A stretch of 64,000 nucleotides of DNA from Lentilactobacillus senioris (GTDB lineage: Bacteria > Bacillota > Bacilli > Lactobacillales > Lactobacillaceae), in assembly GCF_026798195.1 (NCBI RefSeq), contig NZ_JAPQEZ010000003.1, forward strand, positions 292,329 to 356,328, given 5' to 3'. The notes below the pieces were generated by a model, which did not search any database, was not told where the DNA came from, and saw only the letters and a program-made list of their open reading frames with translations. Every line of letters starts with the position of its first letter. Position 1 is the stretch's first letter. The position numbers and the translations under genes were made by a program. Below are positions 34,131 through 42,293 of this stretch, one piece after another.

Positions 34131-34154
34131 AACCGTTAATTCGGTTTTTTATTT
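34131..34154 (+). terminator. Terminator after the ImmA-type gene
   Basis: AACCG, loop TTAATT, CGGTT and a run of T. Closes the CI-ImmA transcript. Confidence 0.65.
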
Positions 34155-34274
34155 AGTAAAGCATGTGAACAAATATACTATATCCCATTAATTATATTCA
34201 TGAGCAAAATTATTGAATCTCATTAAAAGCTATAACATCAACCGGTTGAGGGGCCGGAACATTGGAGGTTCGCC

Positions 34275-34979
34275 ATGGCAGGATTTTTAGATTTTGTTTT
34301 TGGAATATTTTCGATCGCTTTATTTATTTTTGGAATTTGGTGGCTTATTAAACGTAAAAATCCCGATAAGCCTCAATGGCTTGGGAAAGCAGCTCTTATT
34401 TCTTTAATCGGCGCTTTTGTATTTTATAATTTATATTCAATTACACCTGAAGGAAAAAATAAACAATCTGCTGAAGATAGACAAGAAACTCAGAAAAAAG
34501 ATAAATCAACTTCTAAGAAAAAAGTTAAGCAGGAATCTCAGGCTAAAGCTGAATCTAAGAAGCAGGCTGATAAGAAAAAATTAGACAGTGAAGGAAAAAC
34601 CGTCATTGAGCTATTTGATGATATGAACGATCAAGAAATTAGTAAATATAACGCTGGATTAGCTAAAGAACTATCGTCTGACCAACAAGATGCCGAAACA
34701 GTAGAAGCTTATGCATGGTCTGCATTTGTAGATACTACTGAATACGTTAAAAATAGAGGGTTCCAAGTTGATGTCACAAGCGAATTTTTAACCCTAAATG
34801 AAAAAGAACGGAAATCTGTAATTAATAGTGCTCAAAACTTCGGTACATCCGAATTCCTATTTATGGATAAAAACCTTTCTGAAGATCCAGGCTTTACTAA
34901 TACCAATATTTACTATAATGGTAATAGAATTGGTCACAGCAAATTAACTGATGAATCAGATTTTAAGTGGACTGATTAA
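34275..34979 (+). CDS. Lysogeny-region membrane protein
   Basis: 234 residues; GGAGG six bases upstream. Two N-terminal membrane helices (FVFGIFSIALFIFGIWWLI, and ALISLIGAFVFYNLYS), a Lys/Gln/Glu/Ser-rich coil (70-115) and a soluble C-domain. Genes here are often expressed in the lysogen and may block superinfection; not proven. Followed closely by the next membrane gene. Confidence 0.65.
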   Translation: MAGFLDFVFGIFSIALFIFGIWWLIKRKNPDKPQWLGKAALISLIGAFVFYNLYSITPEGKNKQSAEDRQETQKKDKSTSKKKVKQESQAKAESKKQADKKKLDSEGKTVIELFDDMNDQEISKYNAGLAKELSSDQQDAETVEAYAWSAFVDTTEYVKNRGFQVDVTSEFLTLNEKERKSVINSAQNFGTSEFLFMDKNLSEDPGFTNTNIYYNGNRIGHSKLTDESDFKWTD

Positions 34980-34996
34980 TTTTGGAGGTATTAAAA

Positions 34997-35374
34997 ATGA
35001 AAGTTGGTTATCGTAAACCTAGTTTTAAAAAGTCGTTAGCTGCTAGGACTACTGGTAAATACAAACGTAGACTAAAGCGGGCTATGAACCCCTACTATGG
35101 TAAAAAAGGGACTGGCATGATTACTAATCCTAAAAAAGCTATGTATAACAAGGTTTATAACAAAACCACTACTTCCGTTTTTGATACTTTTAAGCAACCC
35201 GCTAAGTCCCAACGAATAGAAAATACTGAAAATAATGTTTCTTTCTCTAATCGTCAAATACTTTGGGGATTCGGAGCCATCTTCGTGGTTATTTCTTTCT
35301 TCTGGGCTGGTATGGATAACTTTTGGGGATTCCTGATTGTTACCCTATTCTGCTTATACAAAATGTTTAGCTAA
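34997..35374 (+). CDS. Lysogeny-region small membrane protein (125 aa)
   Basis: GGAGG eight bases upstream of ATG 34997. Very basic N-terminus (KKSLAARTTGKYKRRLKRAM, then YYGKKGTGMITNPKKAMYNK) and two C-terminal membrane stretches (ILWGFGAIFVVISFFWAG). Lies between repressor module and integrase; unknown function. Confidence 0.6.
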   Translation: MKVGYRKPSFKKSLAARTTGKYKRRLKRAMNPYYGKKGTGMITNPKKAMYNKVYNKTTTSVFDTFKQPAKSQRIENTENNVSFSNRQILWGFGAIFVVISFFWAGMDNFWGFLIVTLFCLYKMFS

Positions 35375-35376
35375 AC

Positions 35377-35423
35377 TTCCCCGCTCTGGTGACTGGCAGC
35401 AGTTCGATTCTGCTGGCGGGAAT
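35377..35423 (+). ncRNA. tRNA-like minihelix before the integrase gene
   Basis: 47 nt on the plus strand. T-arm CAGCAG-TTCGATT-CTGCTG is perfect with a consensus loop; outer strands TTCCCCGC and GCGGGAA pair with one bulge or mismatch. The 12-base linker TCTGGTGACTGG shares TCTGGTGA with the linker of the element at 19376. It lies 3' of the membrane gene and is followed at once by a terminator. Confidence 0.55.
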
Positions 35424-35424
35424 T

Positions 35425-35448
35425 CCCCTATTTTGGGGTTTTATTTTT
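35425..35448 (+). terminator. Terminator after the minihelix
   Basis: CCCC, loop TATTTT, GGGG, then TTTTATTTTT. Ends the lysogeny transcript just upstream of the integrase. Confidence 0.8.
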
Positions 35449-35524
35449 AACCGCAAAAGAACATATGTACCCCACAAATAGACGTTAATTTCAACAATAA
35501 AACTTAACGATTGGAGATGATAGT

Positions 35525-36661
35525 ATGGCTAGTTACCGCAAACGTGGGAAAACATGGCAAGTGAGAGTTTCATATAAAGATATGTATGGAAATCTAAAAA
35601 GGATCGAAAAAGGTGGATTTAGAACTAAGAAAGAAGCCGAAGTGTTTTCTAGTGGATTAATTATAGATGACGCTAAAGGTAAAAATGTTGATATTAAGAA
35701 ATATACTTTTGTAGAGTACTTTGAAAAATGGTACAAAACGTATAAAGCACCATCGCTTTCATATATAACTATCATGCGTTATGAGGTTATCGCTAGACAA
35801 CTGAATAAATATTTCGGGAATGCACTCCTTAAAGATATTAACAGAGTAATCTACCAAAAATTCATTAATGATTATGGATCTACTCATGCTAAAGATACAG
35901 TCCATAAAATTAACTCAATAATAAGAAGTTGTATTAAGAATGCTATTCTGGACGACATAATTTACAAAGATTTTACGGAATCAGTTGTCCTAACGTATAA
36001 CGAAGATAAAATAAGAAAAGTTGAATATTTAAACCTAAACGAAATTCAGCAATTAGCATCTTATTTAAACGAAAAATCATATCCAAAATATAGCACCAAA
36101 CAAATAATATTAACTGGGCTTTTAACTGGGGCTAGAATTGGAGAGATACTTGCTCTAACTTGGGACGACATTAATTTTAACTTTAAAACTATATCCATCA
36201 CTAAAAGTTGGGACTATAAGAAAAAGAAAGATTTTGGTAAGACCAAAACGCCCACATCAGTTAGGAAGATTAGAACTGATCCCCTGCTACTCAATGTTAT
36301 TAAACAATTAAAACAAAATCATGATGTAAGTGGCAAAAATTTAGTATTTGTAGATGAAAATGGAATTTTACCCAGTCCTGATGGAGTTAATAAAACTCTG
36401 AGAGATACTCTTAAAAAACTAGGTATTATCAAGCGAGGATTTCATTTTCATTCATTACGTCATGCTCACGTTGCTTATTTACTTTCTAAACAAGTAGATA
36501 TTTATGTTATTTCTAAAAGATTGGGTCATGCTTCAATTTCCGAAACTATGGATGATTATGGCTATCTTGTAGAAGAATATAAAAATCAACAAGATGATCT
36601 CGTGGAAAAAGCTCTTGATGGATTACTGCAGAAAGATAGTGATAAAAAGGAAGCAATTTAA
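35525..36661 (+). CDS. int: Phage tyrosine integrase
   Basis: 378 residues. N-terminal arm-binding domain (KRGKTWQVRVSYKDMYGNLK), SAM-like core-binding domain, then the catalytic domain with Arg in TGARIGEIL, HSLRH, LGHASI and the nucleophile Tyr in MDDYGYL. Its 3' end lies 177 bp from tRNA-Leu, the expected geometry for tRNA integration. GGAGATGA upstream. Confidence 0.95.
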   Translation: MASYRKRGKTWQVRVSYKDMYGNLKRIEKGGFRTKKEAEVFSSGLIIDDAKGKNVDIKKYTFVEYFEKWYKTYKAPSLSYITIMRYEVIARQLNKYFGNALLKDINRVIYQKFINDYGSTHAKDTVHKINSIIRSCIKNAILDDIIYKDFTESVVLTYNEDKIRKVEYLNLNEIQQLASYLNEKSYPKYSTKQIILTGLLTGARIGEILALTWDDINFNFKTISITKSWDYKKKKDFGKTKTPTSVRKIRTDPLLLNVIKQLKQNHDVSGKNLVFVDENGILPSPDGVNKTLRDTLKKLGIIKRGFHFHSLRHAHVAYLLSKQVDIYVISKRLGHASISETMDDYGYLVEEYKNQQDDLVEKALDGLLQKDSDKKEAI

Positions 36662-36693
36662 GATACATTGTTTTTTCACAAACTTTCGAAAAA

Positions 36694-36744
36694 AATGTCC
36701 CAGTAATGTCCAAACTTTTTTTATGTTCTTATGTTTTCTTATGT
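36694..36744. repeat. Short direct repeats between int and attachment site
   Basis: AATGTCC occurs at 36694-36700 and 36705-36711; CTTATGT at 36728-36734 and 36738-36744 with a third near copy at 36721. Placed like integrase arm-type binding sites. Function inferred only from position. Confidence 0.4.
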
Positions 36745-36765
36745 ATTTTAAATAATGGCAAAAAT

Positions 36766-36807
36766 AAAAGAACCCTATCAAATCAACGTTTGATAAGGTT
36801 CTTTTGC
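36766..36807. terminator. Bidirectional terminator between int and tRNA-Leu
   Basis: A long stem (AAGAACC and TATCAAA with their complements) flanked by T-runs on both strands, serving both int and the tRNA-Leu transcript. Confidence 0.8.
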
Positions 36808-36837
36808 TTTTCTAAAGTCTTTTAATTCATTCTATAA

Positions 36838-36921
36838 TGCCCCGAGCAGGATTCGAACCTGTACTCGATTACTCAAACAGCGACCTGAACGCTGCGCGTC
36901 TGCCAATTCCGCCATCGGGGC
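36838..36921 (-). tRNA. tRNA-Leu (CAG), likely prophage attachment site
   Basis: Complete leucine cloverleaf: acceptor GCCCCGA/TCGGGGC, D-arm GGCGGAATTGGCAGACGC, anticodon loop TTCAGGT, long variable arm, T-arm with GGTTCGAATCC. Its 3' end faces the integrase, so the attB core should lie in the 3' half; the second att copy is outside the window. Confidence 0.93.
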
Positions 36922-36947
36922 AACAATAGAATAATTATACCCCAATT

Positions 36948-37640
36948 TTAAAGATTTGAAAAGATACTTATCTTTTTAGACTTAAAGACCAACGCACTAA
37001 TTTTACTTGGATCAATTTTCATAATGATATACCCAATTAACGCCATCAATAAAGATCCGCTTACGTCGGCAATTAAGTCACCCATGGTATCCATCAGTGC
37101 CGCTCTTCCCACTAACATGTGTCCTGCTTCCATGTAACGCTGTAGGTTTAAGTTAGCTAAACCATCCATTGTGAATTCATAAAATTCCCAAAAGACTCCC
37201 AGTGTAGTGCCGAAAGTAAAGGCAAAAAAGCTCATCAATAGTGGTTCAGTTCGAGCTTTTTGGCGTCCAGCTCCTAAAACATTAAAAATTCCAAACCCTA
37301 GCCCAGCAAGCATCACTGCTGAGAATAGATGTTCATACTTGTCCCAGTAGGGCACACTGTAGAACTGCATTCCTGACCCTAAGAAAATGGATAAGTACAG
37401 GAAAATATAGAAAAAGACTAACTCGACTTCAGGAAAATAAAATCCGCCCAATTTTTCCATTACAAACGGTAAGGTGGCAATTAAAATACCAGCCCCTACC
37501 TCCATTAACAACAACTTTTGATCATGGAACTTCGGCTTTTCTTGACTATAAAACCAACCATAATAGCCAACATACCAGGCCATGGATAAAACCGTAACAA
37601 TGTAAAACCAAATGCTTACTTTGTGTTCAATTTTTCTCAT
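36948..37640 (-). CDS. Multi-pass membrane protein (YjdF/DUF2238-like)
   Basis: 230 residues with about six membrane helices. Conserved polar motifs SVPYWDKYEHLFSAVMLAG and GVFWEFYEFTMDGL, then DTMGDLIADVSGSLL, fit the DUF2238/YjdF family of unknown function. First chromosomal gene next to the prophage; monocistronic. Confidence 0.7.
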   Translation of the reverse strand: MRKIEHKVSIWFYIVTVLSMAWYVGYYGWFYSQEKPKFHDQKLLLMEVGAGILIATLPFVMEKLGGFYFPEVELVFFYIFLYLSIFLGSGMQFYSVPYWDKYEHLFSAVMLAGLGFGIFNVLGAGRQKARTEPLLMSFFAFTFGTTLGVFWEFYEFTMDGLANLNLQRYMEAGHMLVGRAALMDTMGDLIADVSGSLLMALIGYIIMKIDPSKISALVFKSKKISIFSNL

Positions 37641-37720
37641 TCTAAGCTCCCCTTTGGAAGTAAATAATTATCTTATAATTAGTATACAACACTTGGTACT
37701 TAGAGAAACGAACGACGCCT

Positions 37721-38752
37721 TTAGTTAAACAGATTTTGGAAGAAGGAAACGATACTATTCCAAATGTTAGCTAAGAACCCTTCTGCTTTTTTTGCGTCTT
37801 CACTGTTGGCGAAATCACTTAAATCCGCCATCTTATCCCCAACCGAGTTAGAGATTTCATCGGCCACTTTAGAAGCATTTTTAACGTAGGACTTAGTGTT
37901 AGATACTGGTGCTTTTTGTACGTTAGCTAACGCTACCACAATATTATTAATTACAGTTACAGAAGTATCGCTCTTAATGCCCTGCTTATCTAATTCGTCT
38001 TCTAACATTTGCTTAATTTCTTCATTAGTTGCATAGTCACCATTTTTTTGGTGGTCTTCAGCTAATTCAGAAGAAACGTTTCCGACAGCTCCCATCAATT
38101 TACCAGGATACTTGTCATCACTACTATTTTGATCGATTGCTGATTGGGTAGCATCTAAAACCCCGTTGGCAGCTTGAGTATTTTGATTATCTAACGAAAT
38201 GCCATCGGCAGCCAATGCCTCATAAACCCCGGTTAAGGCTGATTCACCAGAAACCGATTTGTTAGCGGTAACGGTAATAATAACATCGTTAACTCCTGCC
38301 ATTGTTGCTACCATAGCATACTGCTGAGAAGTTACTTCCGTAATATTATCTTGGCCGTTAAATTTTTCAATATTAACCTTAACTCCCGTACCAGGATCAG
38401 CTGGTGCCAATGCTACTGAACTGATCATGCTAGCATCGGTAGTTCCAGCGCTGTTAATATACTTAGCATAATCAGAACCAGTCGCAGTTAAAGATTTATA
38501 GTTAGAACTTACTCCTAGTGTTTCTTTGATTTGGTCTTTGTCTTCTGATGCTAATCCTGCACCGTAAACTACGTATGGACTGGTCAGTGCTTTGGTTTGA
38601 ACAGCTTCTGTACTATCCGAACTACTAGAATCAGAAGTGGCAGTAGTACTTTCAGAACTATTAGTGGTCAAAGCCGCATGAACTGGTTTAGCTACTGCAG
38701 TACCAATTCCTAGCACTGCCACCATAATTAAAAGTGCATTTGTTTTTTTCAT
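37721..38752 (-). CDS. Secreted DUF1002 protein
   Basis: 343 residues. Signal peptide (MKKTNALLIMVAVLGIGTAV, cleavage near KPVHA), a Ser/Thr linker, then PYVVYGAGLASEDKDQIKET, the hallmark start of DUF1002 (YpuA-like). The C-terminus ends with a hydrophobic amphipathic helix (FLANIWNSIVSFFQNLF). Extracytoplasmic; function unknown. Confidence 0.8.
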   Translation of the reverse strand: MKKTNALLIMVAVLGIGTAVAKPVHAALTTNSSESTTATSDSSSSDSTEAVQTKALTSPYVVYGAGLASEDKDQIKETLGVSSNYKSLTATGSDYAKYINSAGTTDASMISSVALAPADPGTGVKVNIEKFNGQDNITEVTSQQYAMVATMAGVNDVIITVTANKSVSGESALTGVYEALAADGISLDNQNTQAANGVLDATQSAIDQNSSDDKYPGKLMGAVGNVSSELAEDHQKNGDYATNEEIKQMLEDELDKQGIKSDTSVTVINNIVVALANVQKAPVSNTKSYVKNASKVADEISNSVGDKMADLSDFANSEDAKKAEGFLANIWNSIVSFFQNLFN

Positions 38753-38859
38753 AATTAACCCTCGCTATTACTGAAATTTGTCCTTAAGTTTAGCATTCTA
38801 ATATAAATTTGTGCTATTCCTTAACGATTCTTAATCCCCGTTAAGAAAAAATGATGAAT

Positions 38860-39543
38860 CTAATGCACGGTTAAAATCATGATTCCCATTGCAAATAAAT
38901 TATTGAGAGCGTGCACTCCAATAGAAACTTGAATTTTCTGCGTTTTTACATAAGTATAGGATAATAACCACCCTAACGAAGCGTAGATTAAAAAGCTAAT
39001 TACGTTAAATCCCTGTTGATGACCTAAAGAAAATAGTACCCCACTAGTAAAAATTCCCCACCATTTTGTTTTTTCACTGAAAAAAGCATTAATTAAATAT
39101 CCTCTAAAAATTAGTTCTTCTAACACTGGGGAGAAAACAACTGCCGAGCATGCCATCAACCACAACGCCCAATGATTACTTTTTAAAATTTGGATAATTG
39201 CTTGGTTGTTACTAGTTTGTGTTTGTTGATAGAATAACTGGTTTATCATTCCCAATCCAATTTGAACTACCATAAATAGTAACCAAGTTAATAAAATCGT
39301 TTGAAAATCTTTAACAACCATTGGTGATTTAGGAATTTGACGAACCTGGCGAAAAGCCCAATAAGCAAACCAAACAGCTAACCCGAATCCCAAAAGATAG
39401 ATAATTCCTAAAAATAAATTAGCCATATTATTCATCGATTTTAATGCAATGATTTGTACAGGTAATTGTACCATCGCAACGACGATTAATAATCCGATTA
39501 ACACCATGAATCGGATACTAAAACTCCAAGACTTAACTTTCAT
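38860..39543 (-). CDS. CPBP intramembrane metalloprotease
   Basis: 227 residues, about 7 membrane helices. CPBP/Abi motifs EELIFRGYLINAFF and FSLGH, plus a later GVHALNN, hold the Glu and His zinc ligands. In lactobacilli such proteins are linked to bacteriocin immunity or protein processing; no bacteriocin gene is beside it. Confidence 0.85.
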   Translation of the reverse strand: MKVKSWSFSIRFMVLIGLLIVVAMVQLPVQIIALKSMNNMANLFLGIIYLLGFGLAVWFAYWAFRQVRQIPKSPMVVKDFQTILLTWLLFMVVQIGLGMINQLFYQQTQTSNNQAIIQILKSNHWALWLMACSAVVFSPVLEELIFRGYLINAFFSEKTKWWGIFTSGVLFSLGHQQGFNVISFLIYASLGWLLSYTYVKTQKIQVSIGVHALNNLFAMGIMILTVH

Positions 39544-39555
39544 AATTCTCCTTAA

Positions 39556-39579
39556 ATAAAAAAGAGCTTGCGCCCTTAT
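39556..39579 (-). terminator. Terminator after the S53 peptidase gene
   Basis: AGGGC, loop GCAA, GCTCT and TTTTTT on the minus strand. Confidence 0.6.
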
Positions 39580-41429
39580 TTTTGTGACTTGAATTTTTGT
39601 AATAACTTAGTGAAATCAACAGTCCCTAGTCCCGTAGCCTGATTATATTTTTTACCGGGTTGACCCGTGTAATACAAATTAGAATTATTAGTTCTACTAT
39701 CTAATACGGTAAAAGGTGATCCACTAGCTTCAGCGAACCGATAAATTTGTGGATTCCAAAAACCTAATCTGGTTTTGGTATTACTACTCATTACGGCACT
39801 AGCTGCCGCCACTTGAGGTGCCGCAATACTAGTTCCACCAGCGATATACCATTGACCGTTTTTCCCTGCTTTAGAAGCCGAGCTAATGTAAGTGCTATAA
39901 CCAGTATTAGGATCAGCATTGACACTCAAATCAGGAACATTTCGTCCTTCTTTATTACCACTAACATTTTTAGCGGCTTTTAGTAGGTAAATGTTACCAG
40001 ACTTAATTTGCCAAAGTTGCGTAGCAGCAAAAGTTCCGACACCGCTAACTCCACGCTGATATTTAGGAGTTTGATTATAGCGACTAAACCCACCACCGGT
40101 TCCGGTGAAATAGCTTGCTAACTTAGCAGACTTAGAGAAAAATTCCTGTTTTTTATAATTAGGGTACAAGAAATCAGATGACCATGCTCGTTCTTTAGTA
40201 ATTTTGACCGTTTTACCGTCCACCTGATAATAGTTCGGTAACGTCGTTCCTCCGACTGCGGTTACATATGGAGAACTAGCTGGCATATCAACATTTAGAG
40301 CGGGAAATTGGCCTTCTTGAATACCATCATAGGCTCCGCTATCACCACTAGCTGTGAAGACACTGATGCCTTGTACTGCGGCTTGTGCGTATAGCATATT
40401 CATAATTTGATTATACTGTTTAGGAGTAGTACCTAATTTGATTTCAGAAGCTACCTGTTGTTCACTTTGTCCCCAGCTAATTGAAAGAGTATCAACTTTA
40501 TTTTCACCAACGGCCGCAGCAACAGAGTTTACCATTCCTGTCACGTCCGAACGACCAACGTAGGCTCTAATATTAGCTTTAGGAGCAATAGCACCAGCTT
40601 GCTCTACATCCATAGTGGATTCATCATAACCATACCAGCTGCCTTTATAACCATTTGTCCGGTAAATACTAATTCGATTTTTTTTGGCTGGAATATTTTC
40701 ACTACGCCAATATTTAGTAGCATCACTAGGATGGAAGTTAGCAAAAGTAATAATCCCCATAGTTCGATTATTGCCTGCATTACCATTGTTATATAGACCA
40801 TCTAAATTGTATTGGGCAATAAATTTCTGTGGAGAATCTGAGCTAGTAATACTGGTGGCACGTTTATGAATCACTTGTGGTTGATATTGCCCCTTGGTTT
40901 TAGCTCTTACGCTATCAGACATTGATCCATAGTTAGATAAACCAAAAATAGCCATCGTACTTTTTTGTAATTTAGCAGGTAATTTAGGTGTCCCCTTAGC
41001 CTTTTGATAAGAATTGCCATGTGATTTAACATTATACAGTTTTACCTTAAATGCTCGTTCAATATTTTTAGTGGAACCCTTTACTGTCATTACCAGGTTA
41101 CCTCTATAAACTCCGGCACTTAAATGATATTTTTTAAGGTATTTTTTTATCGCATTTACTTTAGTAGTAGATTGACCGTACTTATTAGCTACTTGTTGAG
41201 AAGTAAGGTATTTATGATAATTTTTACTACTTGGAGTAACCACTTGATAAGCATAACTCCCCATGGCAGACTGGCTCTTAGGTTTTAGTACAATATCTAC
41301 TAACTGACTTTTAGAAGCACTTACCGCCTTATAGGTGGTTTTAGCGCTAGCAGTCATTTCTGCTCCGGTTAAGGTAATTAGCGTCAAAAAGGCTGTCGCT
41401 ACTAGTTTAAAGCCTGTCTGTTTTTTCAT
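39576..41429 (-). CDS. Secreted S53-family (sedolisin) serine peptidase
   Basis: 617 residues from ATG 41429. Signal peptide (LVATAFLTLITLTGAEMTAS), a pro-kumamolisin domain (about 40-190; YLTSQQVANKYGQS) and the S53 catalytic domain. The triad residues are visible as Glu and Asp in ESTMDVEQ and Ser in GGTSIAAPQ; the oxyanion Asp is in SGDSGAYDG. Expected to be an acid-active extracellular endopeptidase. The start overlaps the end of a small membrane gene. Confidence 0.92.
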   Translation of the reverse strand: MKKQTGFKLVATAFLTLITLTGAEMTASAKTTYKAVSASKSQLVDIVLKPKSQSAMGSYAYQVVTPSSKNYHKYLTSQQVANKYGQSTTKVNAIKKYLKKYHLSAGVYRGNLVMTVKGSTKNIERAFKVKLYNVKSHGNSYQKAKGTPKLPAKLQKSTMAIFGLSNYGSMSDSVRAKTKGQYQPQVIHKRATSITSSDSPQKFIAQYNLDGLYNNGNAGNNRTMGIITFANFHPSDATKYWRSENIPAKKNRISIYRTNGYKGSWYGYDESTMDVEQAGAIAPKANIRAYVGRSDVTGMVNSVAAAVGENKVDTLSISWGQSEQQVASEIKLGTTPKQYNQIMNMLYAQAAVQGISVFTASGDSGAYDGIQEGQFPALNVDMPASSPYVTAVGGTTLPNYYQVDGKTVKITKERAWSSDFLYPNYKKQEFFSKSAKLASYFTGTGGGFSRYNQTPKYQRGVSGVGTFAATQLWQIKSGNIYLLKAAKNVSGNKEGRNVPDLSVNADPNTGYSTYISSASKAGKNGQWYIAGGTSIAAPQVAAASAVMSSNTKTRLGFWNPQIYRFAEASGSPFTVLDSRTNNSNLYYTGQPGKKYNQATGLGTVDFTKLLQKFKSQK

Positions 41430-41655
41430 CCCCGTCATCTCCCTGTTGTTTAGCAACTAATTCTTTTTTTCTATCAATTTTCATAAAAATGTGAATCAAA
41501 ATTGGGGTGAAGATTACCCGAATAACCCCAATTATTAGTAACCATATCAAAATAAACATCAACATACCAATATCAAAATTGATAGTAACGTAAATCATTA
41601 TTAATACTAACAATAGTGAAACCACTACTGCTACAGGCAAACCCCATTTTTTCAT
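41407..41655 (-). CDS. Small two-TM membrane protein
   Basis: About 82 residues from 41655 (a frame start at 41682 is also possible). Two long membrane helices ([20 protein letters not shown] and the next 25 residues), then a charged tail. Overlaps the S53 gene by 23 bases, so probably co-expressed; unknown function. Confidence 0.6.
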   Translation of the reverse strand: MKKWGLPVAVVVSLLLVLIMIYVTINFDIGMLMFILIWLLIIGVIRVIFTPILIHIFMKIDRKKELVAKQQGDDGDEKTDRL

Positions 41656-41790
41656 CTTTTCACTCTCACACATATTATTCATATGTATCTTACCATAGCT
41701 GTCTTAAAAAAGACTGTTGTTATAGAGTTATTTTCAGTGTTTAATATATATGACATCAAAAAAATATTTTGTAACATTGGAGGAGTTATT

Positions 41791-42168
41791 GTGTTAAAAG
41801 AATTTAAAGAATTCATTGCCCGCGGCAACGTTATTGATTTAGCAGTCGGGGTTATTATTGGGAGTGCTTTTACTGCCATAGTTACTTCGCTTACTAATAA
41901 CTTAATTAACCCTTTGATCGGTTTGTTCTTGGGTAAAATTGACCTATCCAACTTAGTATTTAAAGTTGGTGATGCAACATTTAAATACGGATTATTTATT
42001 AATGCCATTATTAATTTCTTAATTATTGCCTTCGTTGTTTTTCTCTTAGTTAAAGCCATTAATTCCTTAATGCCTAAAAAAGAAGAACCGGTTTCACCAG
42101 AAACTACCGAAAGTATTCTCTCTGACATTAGAGAACTATTAAAAAATCAAGATCAATCCAATAAATAA
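41791..42168 (+). CDS. mscL: Large-conductance mechanosensitive channel
   Basis: 125 residues from GTG 41791 (GGAGG seven bases upstream). [19 protein letters not shown] is the MscL N-terminus and first membrane helix; the second helix and cytoplasmic [16 protein letters not shown] follow. A pentameric pressure valve in the cell membrane. The frame is open further upstream without a start signal. Confidence 0.95.
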   Translation: MLKEFKEFIARGNVIDLAVGVIIGSAFTAIVTSLTNNLINPLIGLFLGKIDLSNLVFKVGDATFKYGLFINAIINFLIIAFVVFLLVKAINSLMPKKEEPVSPETTESILSDIRELLKNQDQSNK

Positions 42169-42174
42169 TTTTCA

Positions 42175-42202
42175 GCCACCTACATTTTAGGTGGCTTTTT
42201 TA
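42175..42202 (+). terminator. mscL terminator
   Basis: GCCACCT, loop, AGGTGGC and TTTTTT. Confidence 0.85.
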
Positions 42203-42293
42203 TTTCAAATACTAATTAATTGCGCTTATTTTCACATTGATTTAAGATTGGGACAGAAGACTTAACTTCTTAAATAACAAGGGGGTTAATTGC

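Noticed and set aside
41679..42128. 149-codon minus-strand ORF
   Set aside because: It is the antisense of mscL, which has a clear protein match and ribosome site; the minus frame shows no family features.
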